From Anaeramoeba flamelloides (Eukaryota > Metamonada > Anaeramoebidae): a stretch of DNA of 64,000 bases. Shown piece by piece: positions 34,331 through 46,900 of the stretch (position 1 is the first letter of the stretch; each line of letters begins with the position of its first letter). A program made the translations under genes and the position numbers. The DNA is taken from the NCBI GenBank assembly GCA_027625915.1, contig JANTQA010000047.1, forward strand, positions 3,720,001 to 3,784,000, in the 5' to 3' direction. Under the pieces are notes generated by a model. The model ran no database searches and was not told where the DNA came from. It worked only from the letters and a program-made list of their open reading frames with translations.

Positions 34331-37300
34331 ATGGACTTATTTCAAGGATCATCTCTTTTTATATCTTTTTTATATTTCATTGTTGGTTTAATTACATTAT
34401 ATTATTTTATTCTCCATTGTGCAAGAAACGCAGATTTGACCTACCAGCAAGTAACCTCAATTTTTCTTTAATAACAAAAAGATCTCTTTGGATCGAGACT
34501 TAACCAAATTTCTCTCCTCTGTTTTTTTTTTTCCAAATTAACTCCCAATGTTTAGTTGTTTTTGTGCTGTGTAGTTCTTTTTTGCTTAACCTCAATTACT
34601 ATTTATTTAACCATTGCGATTGATCTAGATTATCAAAAAAGAGTATGGTTTAAAATTATTTATGCCATTAATGATACATTTTTTGTTTCAACTTTCCTGC
34701 TTTTGACTTATACAATGTAAACATTTTTTTTTATTTTTATTTTTTTTTTTTTATTTGTTCGACATAACCCTGCCCAAATATTAGGAAAATAGTGTTAAAG
34801 TTCGAGCCACTATCATGATTTTTCTTTTAACTGTAGGGGTTAAATACTCTTTAAAAATGTTAGTGTGAAGATAAGACTTCTTCAAGTTGAAAAAATGAAA
34901 AAGAAATTAACAGTTAAAGATCCAAAGGATTTCAAGACTTAAATTTCTGGTTAATAAAAGAAAATTTTTATTTTAATTTTCTCAATTCTTTTGTCCTGCT
35001 AATTTAGCATTGAAAAAAATTCCTGAAAAGAAAATAAGTCCTGAAACTATTTTTAATTGTGAATATTAGGAAATTATTTTGTCATTGATGAATAATTTAC
35101 AATCAAATCATTTTTTTTAAGAATCAAGCGTTTAAAATTATAACTATACACTTATTAGAATGATGATTAATTAAATTATACTTGTTCAAAACAATGTTCG
35201 TTCAATCAAAAAACAAGAATAAAAAATATCATATCCAAACTCTTGCAAACTTCTATAAAACTAGATTGTTTTTCAAAAAAAGTTGATCTGCTTTGGTTAT
35301 CAAACAATGAGATAAGAATTTTATTGATACCCCCCCCCCCATCCATGCACACACACACACATACATACACACACAATTTAATGAACTTTAGGTACGTTTA
35401 TTACTGAGTCCATAAAAATTTTGTTTAGTTAATATAAGGATTTGATTCTTAAATTGAAGAAATTCTTCAGCAATTTGATTTTAAATATTAATAATAAAAA
35501 ATCATTTATGGACTTATTTTGATACCCGGTCTTTTTTTTAAATACTATATTAGTTTAATGGAAAAAAAAATGATCATCACCAAAGAACTTGAAAACAACC
35601 CTTTTTAGAATTAAATTTCTCTGATTTTTATTGAACTATGAGATAAGATTCAAATTTTTAATAAACGAAATTTTATGGTGCATGAATTAAGTACTCAATT
35701 TGAAAATAAATCACTTTTTGGAATTAAAAGGGTTATTAATTGCTTTGAAATTGTTTTAAAAATAGAAAAAGATTAATCACAAAGAAAAAAAAAAAATTGA
35801 TCAAGCTGTATTTAAAAAAGTGAGTAATAAAAGTTTTCAAAAATATTACTCAAAATGTTTGATTTACTCTTTTAAGCAATCTGATAACACTGCTTGAAAA
35901 CTTTTGTGACTCACTTTTTTAACATGCTCTAGTGGAAATTTAAAGTGTATAAAAAACAAACTTTTTAGTTGTTTTATCTTTTTATATGCTAAAATTTCTT
36001 GTATTTATCACAAAACTTTTTTTTTTTTTTTCATACAAAAATGATTAAACTGACTTTCATTCTATTTGTGGTCATTCTAAAATAATTTATATTTACAAAG
36101 TATGAATTTTTTAAATTCTTTTTACAAAAATGAAAAAATCATTTCAAAAATCAAAAAAAAATCTTCGAGATCAAATAGTGCTCAAGAGCAATATATCAAA
36201 ATCTACGTTCTTGTTTCAATTTGAAATTGAGTATTTCTACTGTGGCTTTTTTCTTCAAATATCAGGTACTTTTCATTGTTGGATTTTATCATATATCACA
36301 TTCTGGTTTGTATTTATTTTCTTTTATGTATATTTGAGTTTTGATAATTACTGGTTTATGAAAATTTGTAAAATTCATTTGTTAAGGGTAGGGTTAATAT
36401 GATGAAATTTTTTTTTTTTGAAATACAAAAAAAAATATTTTCTTTATTAATGAGTATCTAATTCTGATTAAAAACAAATAAAATATCTCAAAATTATTTA
36501 TTAATTTAAATTAATAGTAAACCATATAATCAAATTTTTAGGATAAGTTTTATTTTAATGTGTTTATTTTGAGTGTTTGGCTACTTCTCTTATTTTCTTA
36601 CAATGGAATAAATGTAGAAATTGACATTATTACTTGTTTTTCTTTATTTTTCCATTGTTTAAGTTATTGTGATTATTTTTGTAAAAAAAAAATCGAAAAA
36701 ATAAAATTCAAAATTTTTGTCACAGCTAAACCAGTTAAAAGAATCACTATAATACAATTTCATTCAGTTTTGAACTAATTTTGATGATTGAAAATTATTT
36801 CAATCATTTTTTGCAGAAACAGGAAAAAGGTGTAAAATCAAAAAATTCACTAACAGTTACCAATAAAACTTTTTTCATGTACGAACACCGTGTTTACTGA
36901 AAAAATGAGTGAAGATTCGACTAATTTAAAAAAATCAAAGTGTAGCCAATTTCCGAAGCTTGTTTAGATTTCTTACATAAAAAAATCATAACTTGAAAGA
37001 AAAGAAATGGTTTACTCAAATAATTTCTTTCAACGTGAAGAAAGAAAATAAATGGCTTAAAGTAAATAATTTCTTTCATTTGATTACAGAAATATTTATT
37101 AAAAATTAGCATGAATTGTAATTTTAAAGGAGCACTTGAAGTCTCTAATTGAAATAATTACAGAAAGGATCGTTTGAATTGTATTTTTTAATTGATCTTT
37201 TGGAATAAAATAAATGCTTTTACCAATTTTTTTTTACAACATAATGCAAGAAATTATTTACTTTAAGTCATTTATTTTCTTTCTTCACGTTGAAAGAAAT

Positions 37301-37792
37301 TATTTGAGTAAACCATTTCTTTTCTTTCAAGTTATGATTTTTTTATGCAAGAAATCTGAACCGACTTCATAGAAAGGCTGTGGTTTTACTCTTTTTTTCT
37401 ATTCAGTATTTTGATTAAAACTTGGAATAATGGTATAGTTTTTATTTTCGATTACAGTATGTCTTCTACTGCTGCGTCTAATCCCCTTCCCACTTTCGTT
37501 TTCTGGGAAACTATAATAGATTTATTTTGTTGTGATAATGTATATCTTTTTCTAGACACGCCTATAATAGCTTTTAGTGAAAGATTGGGGAAAAAAATAA
37601 ATTTCTAAATGCACAAAATTCCTTAATACACAGTTAGCAATTGAGAATACTCCTGAAATCATTAATCAAGTCACGTACTCGGTGATTTGGAGATTTTTGT
37701 TCTAATAAGTCAATCCACGAAAAAAAATCTGAAAAATCAGGTTAATTCCTCTTCTCCTACAGGTATATCTTTTTGGTGATGAGACAATTTAA
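34331..37792 (+). CDS. Polytopic membrane protein, possibly seven-TM, in at least eight small exons
   Basis: I do not recognise the family. Proposed exons: 34331-34450 (ATG; MDLFQGSSLF..), 34629-34716, 34793-34832 (40 nt), 36130-36387, 36542-36613, 36817-36878, 37407-37539 and 37763-37792 (TAA). Phases agree between 34629 and 34832 and from 36542 to the end; the joins 34450/34629 and 34832/36130 do not close and imply unseen small exons. Hydrophobic segments: LFISFLYFIVGLITLYYFIL, FKIIYAINDTFFVSTFLLL, ATIMIFLLT, two in the 36130 exon, FNVFILSVWLLLLFSY, and about FFIILIKTWNNGIVFIF, so roughly seven. Loops carry Arg/Lys (YQKRVW). The C terminus is short (SSTAASNPLPTF.., VYLFGDETI). A 440-bp foldback element sits in the intron 36879-37406. 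The existence of a gene is fairly sure; exact exons are less so. Receptor-like topology is inference only. Confidence 0.55.
35330..35375. repeat. Poly(C) tract plus (CA)n
   Basis: Eleven consecutive C followed by ATCCATG and CA/ATAC repeats, inside an intron of the polytopic membrane gene. Striking in DNA this AT-rich. Confidence 0.95.
35815..35925. repeat. Short foldback
   Basis: AAAAAAGTGAGTAATAAAAG at the left and its approximate reverse complement CTTTTGTGACTCACTTTTTT at the right, about 110 bp overall. No other copy noticed. Confidence 0.6.
36940..37380. mobile_element. Foldback element with 135-bp arms in an intron
   Basis: Arms 36940-37075 and 37245-37380 are close reverse complements (AGATTTCTTACATAAAAAAA, CTTGAAAGAAAAGAAATGGT, TTTCAACGTGAAGAAAG), with about 170 bp between them. 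The high arm identity suggests a young insertion or local inverted duplication. Confidence 0.75.
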
Positions 37793-38208
37793 TTTAATAA
37801 AAATAAATCTTTTTGCACTTTGATCTAAAGCATAATGAAATTTTTTTATCAATTAAGTGATTCAAATGATGTTATTATTATTTTTTTATATAAATATTAA
37901 AATTATTTTTCTATTTCTCTTTTTTTTTATTTTGATAAATTTTCAATAATTTCTCCTTTCTCTCAATAAATAAATAAATAATTAACGTTTTTTCTCTAAA
38001 AAAATTTTTTTCTGGTGTTTTCAATTTTCAAACAATTTGGAAATTAATTCAAAAAATCCTAATTAAAGGGCATACAAAAAAAAAAAAAAAATGAAATTTT
38101 ATTTTTCGATATCAAAATAAGACATTAATCTAAAAACCAAGAACAATAAAATAAACTAAATTTAAAAAAAAAATAAAAAAAAAATCTAATAGATCTCAAA
38201 TTTATTCA
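37793..38208. other. Short intergenic spacer
   Basis: Separates the stop of the polytopic membrane gene from the next ATG. A/T homopolymers only. It must hold the promoter of the four-TM gene. Confidence 0.5.
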
Positions 38209-38769
38209 ATGCTAACAAATATATCCCCAACGGTATCACAAGCAAACCGCAAGAAATTCCAAAAAAAGTTTCTTCAAATCTTTTTGATCTTATTCTTAAT
38301 AATTTATACGCTTTTTGATTTTTTATTAGAATTTGAAAAATCGAAAAACACAACTTTCCAATTTTTTGAATATTTGGGATATTTTTTACCTGTGCTTTTT
38401 GCATTTTATTATATTTTTAAATGCAGAAGAGTATTCCCAAAATCACCAAATAACAAATATTATTCAGATTTTCGAAGAATGTATTACGTAGTTTTAGTCT
38501 GTGTTGTACTTGAATTTATTACTTTGCCCTTATTAGCAATTACACTTAATTTGCCTAAGAAAATGGGAAATGTTTGGAATTCATTGTTTTTCCTTTTATT
38601 ACATTTGTGCGATATCTTTACGATTGGGTTATTGGTATTTTATCTTTTTAATAAGCCAACAAGGAATAAAGGCTATAATATACAGCAGGACGAAGAGGAT
38701 TCGAATTTAAATACAGACACAATACGTTATATGGATGAAAGCAATTCATATAGTAACTCAGATTATTAG
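38209..38769 (+). CDS. Uncharacterised four-TM membrane protein
   Basis: A complete 186-residue single-exon frame with ATG and TAG. Not recognised. Four clear hydrophobic segments: about 23-43 (FLQIFLILFLIIYTLFDFLL), 52-70 (FFEYLGYFLPVLFAFYYIF), 91-114 (MYYVVLVCVVLEFITLPLL) and 124-146 (LFFLLLHLCDIFTIGLLVF). A basic N terminus (NRKKFQKK) and basic short loops (KCRR, DFRRM) alternate with a hydrophilic, acidic, Ser/Asn-rich C-terminal tail (about 150-186), which by the positive-inside rule places both termini in the cytosol. No signal peptide, no enzymatic motif. Length, an uninterrupted frame and codon use like the other genes support reality. Confidence 0.72.
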   Translation: MLTNISPTVSQANRKKFQKKFLQIFLILFLIIYTLFDFLLEFEKSKNTTFQFFEYLGYFLPVLFAFYYIFKCRRVFPKSPNNKYYSDFRRMYYVVLVCVVLEFITLPLLAITLNLPKKMGNVWNSLFFLLLHLCDIFTIGLLVFYLFNKPTRNKGYNIQQDEEDSNLNTDTIRYMDESNSYSNSDY

Positions 38770-39299
38770 TATATATATATACATATAATTTCACATTGGA
38801 AATTAACTATTATCAATTAATATATTTAATAATCCAAGATTAAGATCATTTCATTTATTATTTCTTCTGTATCAAAAGGAATTAAAATAATTAAATTGTC
38901 TGTTCTAGTACGTTAATTCACTAGAAGATACAAAAATATAAAAATTTATGATCTATTAATAATTATTAAATTATTTCTTTAATTTATAATTGCCATATTT
39001 AAAGCCCTTTTAAAAAAGTTCAGTTTTAAAAACTTAAAATGAAATATTCAAAATTAATAATATAACCTAAATTTCTTGATTAAATATATCTTGTTTAAAA
39101 TTTATCTTTTTCCAAATGACTTGACATAACAATCTATTTTTTTTTTTTTTAATAATAAATAAATATAATACTTTAATTTTTTTGTTCTTTATTTTTATTT
39201 AGGCCTATCCCATGATCATTTATTTTTATTTTTTAATATAATTTAGAAACATTTTGCAATGTTTTATTCCCTATTTAAACCATAATCAATGAAAAATAC

Positions 39300-39860
39300 T
39301 ATTAAAGGCATTATAAACTTTGTTTCTGTCAAAGGGTATCCAAAAAAAAACATTTTTTTTTCAAAATATCAGTTATTTTTTTCAATTGACCTTTGAAGAA
39401 CAAATAAGAAATAAGTGGGATAATATGTATCAGAAAATAGTTGATATATGTATGGAATAAAACTAAAAAATCAATTGATTTTCTTAAAAATTCGAAAAAA
39501 TTAAAATTCTTAATGTCATATTTGACAAAAAAACAATGTTCATTTTTATATACGATTGAAGATCTAATTAGAAATCTACCATGATTTTTCTTTAATTATT
39601 TTCTCACTAATCAATATTATTAAAATAACCTTGTTTTTTCTTTAGTAGCAATAGATCTTGCAATTTTTTTTTTACAAACCAATTAAATATCAAAAAAAAA
39701 TATAAAAATCAAAAATGTATAAAAATGTTAAAAAATGATTTCAATTTTGAAATTTCCGAAATAATTTTATTCTTTTTTAATCTTAACATACTATCTTTAT
39801 AACTTCTGTAAGTCATATATAACATCTGATTCCCGGAGTTGGATAATTATTTAGAGCTAA
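39300..39860 (+). repeat. Dispersed repeat, partial copy
   Basis: Matches the second half of 30677-31780 in the same orientation, from ATAAACTTTGTTTCTGTCAA onward, and lacks the first half. Confidence 0.6.
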
Positions 39861-39869
39861 ACACCATTT

Positions 39870-40410
39870 CAAAAATTGTGACATAACTGAGATAATAAAT
39901 TAAAAAAAAAATATCATTTAGTGTATAATTATATATATATATATATATACTTTAGTATTCAAGAACAACGAATAATTAAATCTGATTTTTAATTCACTTT
40001 TAAATCATTCTAAAAATATAAAAAACTGATATTTTAAAAATCAAAATAAATAAAACCAAAAACTCACAAAAAGCGGGTTACAATTTTTGAAAAATGTATT
40101 ACCGATTTTTTATTACTGGACTTTCGTTGAAAAAAAGTTAAAAAGAAGATTTTTTATTAATAATTAAATCCCTTTTAAACTACCTTACATATTCTGAATT
40201 TTCTTAGTGATTATTTGTCTTTTAGAAGATCTTTTTTTTTTTTTTTTTTCTCCTGATCTTTTGCAAAGAAAAAGAAGATGTAGAAAAGAAAAAGAAAAAG
40301 AAAAATAAAGACTTAAAAAGCAAAAGAAAAAAAAAAATAATAATAATTTCACAAAATTAGAAAAAATGATTTTGATCAAAAATTTGAAAATATTTTTTGA
40401 TAAGAATATA
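39870..40410 (-). repeat. Dispersed repeat family with AAAAGATCTT core, copy 2
   Basis: Opposite orientation to 4900-5410, same orientation as 63290-63960. Includes TTTTTTATTACTGGACTTTC and TTAGTGATTATTTGTCTTTT, plus an A-rich tract and ATGATTTTGATCAAAAATT at the outer side. Confidence 0.75.
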
Positions 40411-40968
40411 GGAAAAACTCTCTAAATAACTGCATTTAACATTCTAAAGTGAGTCAAAATTTTTGAAAAATAGTTTATATATTTAATCATTTATATTAAT
40501 TTAACAAAAATTTAAAATACCATTCTTTGTTGTACTCGTATCAAAGTTTTTGAAATAGTCTATTGTATATTTTGATCCAGTATTAATTACATCTTTTACT
40601 TGATTGTGAATATGTAAATGATATATAATTGATAATTTTTTAAGATCTTTAATTTATTTTTTGTAACAGAATATTTATTGGAAAAGTTTTTTTAAAAAAA
40701 ATTTAAATTTTGATCTGTATACTTTTATGAATTTGGGTTCATTTTGATTAATTTGGATCTTATTTACAAAAAAATTCTTATAATTTAGTGAGCCAATGAT
40801 TTAAATTTCTTAATAGAAAAAATTAAAAAAAACATAAAAATATTTTAACAATTTATTAATAAAAATTAAGTAAAATTTTTGTTTTTTCAAAAATACAAAA
40901 ATAACAAAAACAAAACAAAAAAAATAACAAAATTTTTAAAAAAAGATTTTAATAAAAAATAATTGGAA

Positions 40969-43900
40969 TTAATTAAATTTTTTTTTTCTTTTTTTCTTTT
41001 TTTCTTCCTTGTCTTGTACTCTGTCCTTTTTCCTGTCTCTTTCGCGTTCTCGTTCTCGTTCTTTTTGCTTTTTCCTGGGGTGTTTTGATTTTTTTGTTGA
41101 GGATGTTTTTACCACCTTTTTCTCTTGTTTAACATTTTGATCAGATTTTTTGATTGGCAAAATTCGAGTGCTTTCCAGATTTTTCTCGCTTTTAATTTTT
41201 TTGGTTTCTATGTTAGGAGACTCAATATTTTCCTTTTTTCTGGATATTTTCTTTGCCTTATCTTTATGTTCTTTATTGTTTTTTACTTGAACTTCTTTCC
41301 AGTGTTTTTTCCAATCATTATCGGTCACTGGGAATTTTATTTGTGTAATAATGGTTTCTCTATTATTTTTTTCCTTTTTCCTCTGTTCCTTTTGTTTATT
41401 TTCTTTTGCCGTTTTCTTTTGATTATTTGATAGTGATTCTGAACTTAGTCTTTTTGTTTCATCACTTTTGGTCTTTTTAAAATGTTTTGATGTTTTTTCT
41501 TTTCTTTTTTTACCTTTTTCCGATTTTCTATTCTCATTGCTACCACCACTGCCACAATTATTTCTTTTATTTGAATTTATTTTGAAACTATTTTTGGATT
41601 TGGTTGTTTTATTTTCTAATTTTAAATGCGTTGGTTGCGCATCGTCATTTATTTGAAGTATATTTCTTAAAGATTTTTCAAGAAATATAATATTCCCATG
41701 TGATCTTCTTTTTTGTGAATTCTTAATATTTATTCTTCGAGACTTTTCTTGATAGGAGTATCGTTTATTTTTGTTACCATCATGATGAAGGTGATCGTAA
41801 TAATAATTACCATCATTGGATTTTTCATGAAAAATGTTTTCATGGTTATTACTATTCATTTCCTTTATTAATAATTCAGGGCTATAATTATTCTTTGTTG
41901 TATTTCTTCTACTGCTTTTTTTATCCGTATTTGAATTTTTCTTTTTCAATTGCTTTTCATTCAATTTTAATTTTTTCTTTTCAAGTTTTGGAGATCTTCG
42001 TTTTTTTGTTTCTTTTTTTTTATTTTTATCCAAATTTGAATTTTTCAAGGTCAGTTCATTTCGAATAGATGAATTTTTTTTTTTTTCTTTGATCTTTTTT
42101 TGTAATGATACTTGCCGATTTGAATTTTTTTCCTTTTTTTTTTTTTTTGCTTTTTCTATTTCTTTTTCTCTTTTTTTATCTTTATCTTTTTCTCTTTTTT
42201 CTCTTTTTTTTTCTTTATCTTTTTCTCTTTTTTTTTCTCTGTTTTTTTCTTTGTCTTTATCTTTCTCTCTTTTTTTCTCTTTATCTTTTTCTCTTTTTTT
42301 CTCTTTGTCTGTTTCTTTGACTTTTTCTCTTCTTTTATCTTTCTCTTTATCCCTTTTGGTCTTGCTATCTTTATCCCTTTCTCTTTTTTTATCTTTCTCT
42401 TTCTCTTTTTCCCTTTCTCTTTCTCTTTCTCTTTCTCTTTCTCTTTCGTTTTCTCTGTCTTTTTCTTTTTTAATTTTTTTTTTTTTTTCTTCAAATGTTG
42501 TTTTATTCTGTAAATAACTTTCATTTTCGTTGTTTTTTTGACTAAGATTATCTTGAGTTTTGATGGATTTCTGAATTTTGATTTTTTGTTTTGATGATAT
42601 TGACCTTTTGGGCTTTGTTGATATTGAATTTTTTGTTATTATTGAATAATTATTACGAAAAAAATTAGTTGAGTGGGAAGTATTCATTATTTTATACATT
42701 TTTTTCTTTTTCCTTTTCTTTTGCTTTCTTCGATTATTTATTACTTTTTCTAATTTTCTTTTTTCTTCAAGTAATAATCTTTTTTTCACTTTGACTTTTT
42801 CTCCTAACACTTCTCTAATAACTTTTAATCTTTGATCGTATTTAATTCTTATTTGTCTAATTTCTTCTTCTTGATCATTTATCGTTTTTTTATGAAGTTC
42901 ATTTAATTCCTTAATATCTAAATGTTCGTAAATTTGTCTTTGTTCGGATTTATCCCTTTCTTCAATATAAACTATTTTATTTTTGTTTTTTTGTTGGGTT
43001 GTGATCTTTTGTTTGTCATCTTGATCAATCTGCTTTTCCTTTTGCTTTTGGAGATTTTTTGTTAGTTTGAAATTTGCAATCGCTAAGTCTTCATTAAATT
43101 CATTTGATAAACCATTGATTCTTTGAATCCCACCAGAATCTTGTAGAAATGAATTTTGTATTAAACTATTTTTCTATTTGATTTGTTGATTAATTATTTA
43201 AATTTTTGATTTTTTTTTTTTTTTTCCAAAAATTATTCCCATAATATGTAAAACTGGATTATAGTTAGACGTTTACTAGATATTATAATCAAATAATATA
43301 AAAAAAAAATAGTAAAAAATGTTTACGAGTGAAAGTTGTGGTGAAGTTGGGCTTTCATGTTTAGATCTTTTTAATCTTTTTTTGTTTTGTTTTTTCTCTT
43401 CTTTTTTTTCGTTTGTTAATTGAATTAAATCAACCAATGTGTCCTTTGTATTTTTAGCATTTTTTATAATTTCTAACTATTTAAATACAAGATTATATAA
43501 TAGAATATAGATATATGAAAATATGTAAATATTTTGGGTTATTATTAATGTTTTATAAAATATTTTGATTTTTTTGATGCTTATTCCTCAAAAAAAAAAA
43601 TTACTCTTTTTGGGTAATGAATTTATTTTATTTTGTTTATTTGTTTTATTATCTACATCTTTATAAAGATAGCAGATTTTTTTCGAAAAAAATAAAAAAG
43701 TAAAAAATAAATACATTTCCTTTTTTAAAAATAAATTTTCCAAAATTTTCATACATTTTAGATTAATGAAAACGGTTGAAAATGTTTAGATTATTATTTT
43801 TCCTAAATTAAAATAGTTATTAATCATTGCCAATGGTGTTTTTGTTTTTATTAACTGTTAATTTTTTGAAGTTGAATTGCATTTTGACTAATTTTCGAAA

Positions 43901-46900
43901 AAATTGAAAAAAAAACAGCCAAGGAAATTTGGAAAACCCCAATAGAATTCTCAAGTTGAATTTCTAAAAATTACCACAAAGAGAAGTCACCAGTTTAAGC
44001 TTTTGGTGGAGTTTTAATTAAATTTAAATACTTTTCAAAACTTGAAAATGCTGAATGTTAAATCATTACAAATAAAAGATCAAAAATCAAAATAATTTTT
44101 TGTCCTTTGAAAGACAACTTTTATATCAAAAGGGTGCTTTAAAAAAATAATGATCAAATTCGTTCAGGTGTTATAAAAATTAATACTAAAAAAGTAAAAT
44201 TTTCAACCAAAACCATTTTTTTGGGGGCGAATTTTGCCAAGAAAATTAAAAATCTTAAAAGTATCAATTTAAAGTGTTTTCAAAAATTTGTGTAATTTTA
44301 TATTTAATTTTTTGAGTTATATTGTCTAATCTTTTAAATTTTACAAACATTTAATAAAAATATTTGTGAATAAAATAGTGGATCAATTTTTTTAGATCTT
44401 CAAAGATTCAATATAAGATCAATTTTTATTTTTTATACTTTTTGTTTTTTACAAATTCATTTTTTTAAGGTTGTTTGTTTGTACAAAATTCCAGAAATTA
44501 TTAAAAGAGAGATTTCCAAAAAATAAAAATTTTTCGGTAAATTTTACTTTTTCGAAATTGATCCAAAAATCCAAACAAAAAGAATCAGGATCTTTTTACT
44601 GAAAATTAATTGGGAAAAAATTAATTATTATAAAAATGGTAATCCGTTTCTCCCAAGTTGGTAAAGTGGGTTGCTTATTGGGTTTAATTGGTTCTCTGTG
44701 AAAATAAGTGATTTGTTTGCTTGGATGGGTAATAGTGACTAATTCCTGAAATAAAATATCAAATATTTTGGTGTTTTATCCAATTAGAAGTCTGATAATT
44801 TTTTTTTTTTTTTTTTTTTTTTTCATGAAGAAGAGATGTAAAGTTTTACAATCCTCCCCTTATATTTTTGAAGTTAAATAATTGTTTAGGTGACTTTTAA
44901 AATAACAAAAATCGTGTAAAAGCTGTTTTATAAAAGTGCGAACTAAAAGTTTTTAAAAATGCTACTCAAAAACCCCAAAAGGGTGAGTTAAACGGTTTGA
45001 ATAAAACTTATCAAAACTTTTGAGTCCGTACCTTTTTTAAAGCAGCTTTACACCTTATTTACTATCGAGTATATTTTTTCCACTTTTACAGTGTTAATTT
45101 TGATTTTTGTTATTTTAACATTTCTTTGAGGGCGATAAGAAGATTAAACTAATAAATTATTTCTGGTTTAATTTTCTTCGTCTTTAAATAAAAGTCGCCA
45201 ATTAAAGATCAATTCGACCATAAATGTCATTAATATTGTATATTTGTATATTATACTGTTGGTTAAATAATTCGTGCAGACTTAGTAGACACCATGTTTC
45301 AAAATAAAAAGTGTGTTTCTTTTTTAGAGAAAGCCTACACATTAAATGATCAAAGAAACCGATAATAAAAGATAAGTAAATACAATATTGGTTTCTTAAA
45401 GTTCTATTATTAAAAAAGAAATTCTAAAAATGAAGGAACAAAGGGTAAAATTTTTCTCTAAAAATGTAGTCAGTTCCACTTTTAAGACACAAACTTTGAA
45501 CGGAATTTAATGCACAAAAAAATCTCAAATTCAAGAACACAAAATTTCAACAAATATCAAGTTACAAAAAAATTTCAAATTAAGGCACAAAATTCAAATT
45601 CTAGTAAAATAATTTGTTTAAAAAAAAATTCCAAATTTTGTTATTTAATTTGAGATTTTTCTGTGGCTTAAATTTGGTTGAAAGTTTGTGTCTTAAAAGT
45701 GGAACTGACTGTAGAAGTTAATTTCGGAGAAAATTTCATTCATACAAAAAATTTCAAAACACACCAAAAAATTTTGAACAAATATCATTCTTAATTTAAA
45801 ACTTTACGAAAAATAGATCAAAAAGTTTAACCCTAAAAATTGATTTGAATGTGGGTACACTATTGTGTCTCGAATTAGATTTTGTATTTTAACAAGAAGA
45901 AAAAAAAAGAAAGGGTTTTATTTGAAACACGGGTTTTATGCCCTATACATGGATGTTTTGCACAACTGTACGACAAATTTATTTGAATCTTTCGTCGTGA
46001 ATAAAGGCGCTTGTTTGAGAAGAATAAACTCATGAGCGGAGAATAAAATTTCAAATAAATTGAATTTCTTCCAATCTTCAAAATATGGGTTTGTGTTGGT
46101 GAGTCAAAGGATCTGGTAAGAAACTACAGGTTTCAGGAAAACCATTACAGTTCCAGCTTTGTCAAACTAGTAACAATTGCTGGTAGTTCTGCCATTCGTT
46201 CTCATATTTTGAATTTTAGATTGATCAGTCAATTTTGGATTGAAAGATCAAAATTTGCGTTTCTTTATTTTTGTTGATCCAACTAGCCAAAACAAAACAA
46301 AAGTTCCTGGGAGGATGAACAAAAAAAAAAAAAAAAAAAAAAAAAAATCACAAATAAAAAAAAATAATTTTGAAAAAAGAAAGGTTTACTTGTAAAAGTT
46401 CTGTTGCTGTGGGTCGTTCTTCTGTATTTTTTTTTAAACACAAAGCTAAAAAATCAACAAATTCTTTTGAAAAATGTTTTGGGTTTTTCAATTGAGGTGG
46501 TGGGTTGCTTGGAATCGAAAAAATTGCTTTTAGTGGGTGCAAGTGGCTTAAAGGTGGTTTTCCTTCAATCATTTCGATAATGGTAATGCCTAAAGACCAG
46601 ATATCAACCTTGCAATTGTGGCCTTTTTCTTGAATGATCTCTGGAGCCATCCAATAAGGTGTTCCAACAACTGATTTCCTTTTGGACTCCTTATTTGTAA
46701 TTTGACCAGAGACCCCAAAATCGGCTTTTGAAAATATTTAGATTTGGTAAAAAAATTTTTTTTGTGGGAGGAGATCCAAATAGAATTAGAATGGGGTTGG
46801 TATATTTTTATTTTTTTTTTTTTTTTTTATGAGTTGAGGTCGTAATGTTAAGTGGACAAATTTAGTCGCAAATTAGAGACAACACAACCAATCCATTGTT

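Larger units (their letters stand above)
38770..40968. other. Convergent spacer filled with dispersed repeats
   Basis: Between the 3' ends of the four-TM gene and the Hippo-type kinase. It holds parts of two repeat families (39300-39860 and 39870-40410) and an AT microsatellite (39926-39949). No exon seen. Confidence 0.6.
43473..46389 (-). other. 2.9-kb kinase intron(s) built of repeats
   Basis: Contains a foldback (44885-45125), a long poly(T) (44800-44823), a dispersed repeat (45238-46130) with a MITE inserted in it, and a poly(A) of 27 (46321-46347). The missing linker exon(s) of the kinase gene should be here. Confidence 0.6.

Noticed and set aside
42089-42524. Open frames of Phe/Ser/Leu repeats or poly-Lys in other frames of the kinase tail
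   Set aside because: They are created by the low-complexity CTTTTT tract that encodes the Lys/Glu/Arg repeats in the kinase frame.
45875-46081. Minus-strand 68-residue frame with Cys and Arg
   Set aside because: It lies inside a dispersed repeat family; homologous copies at 50200-50650 and 55070-55570 do not keep the frame.
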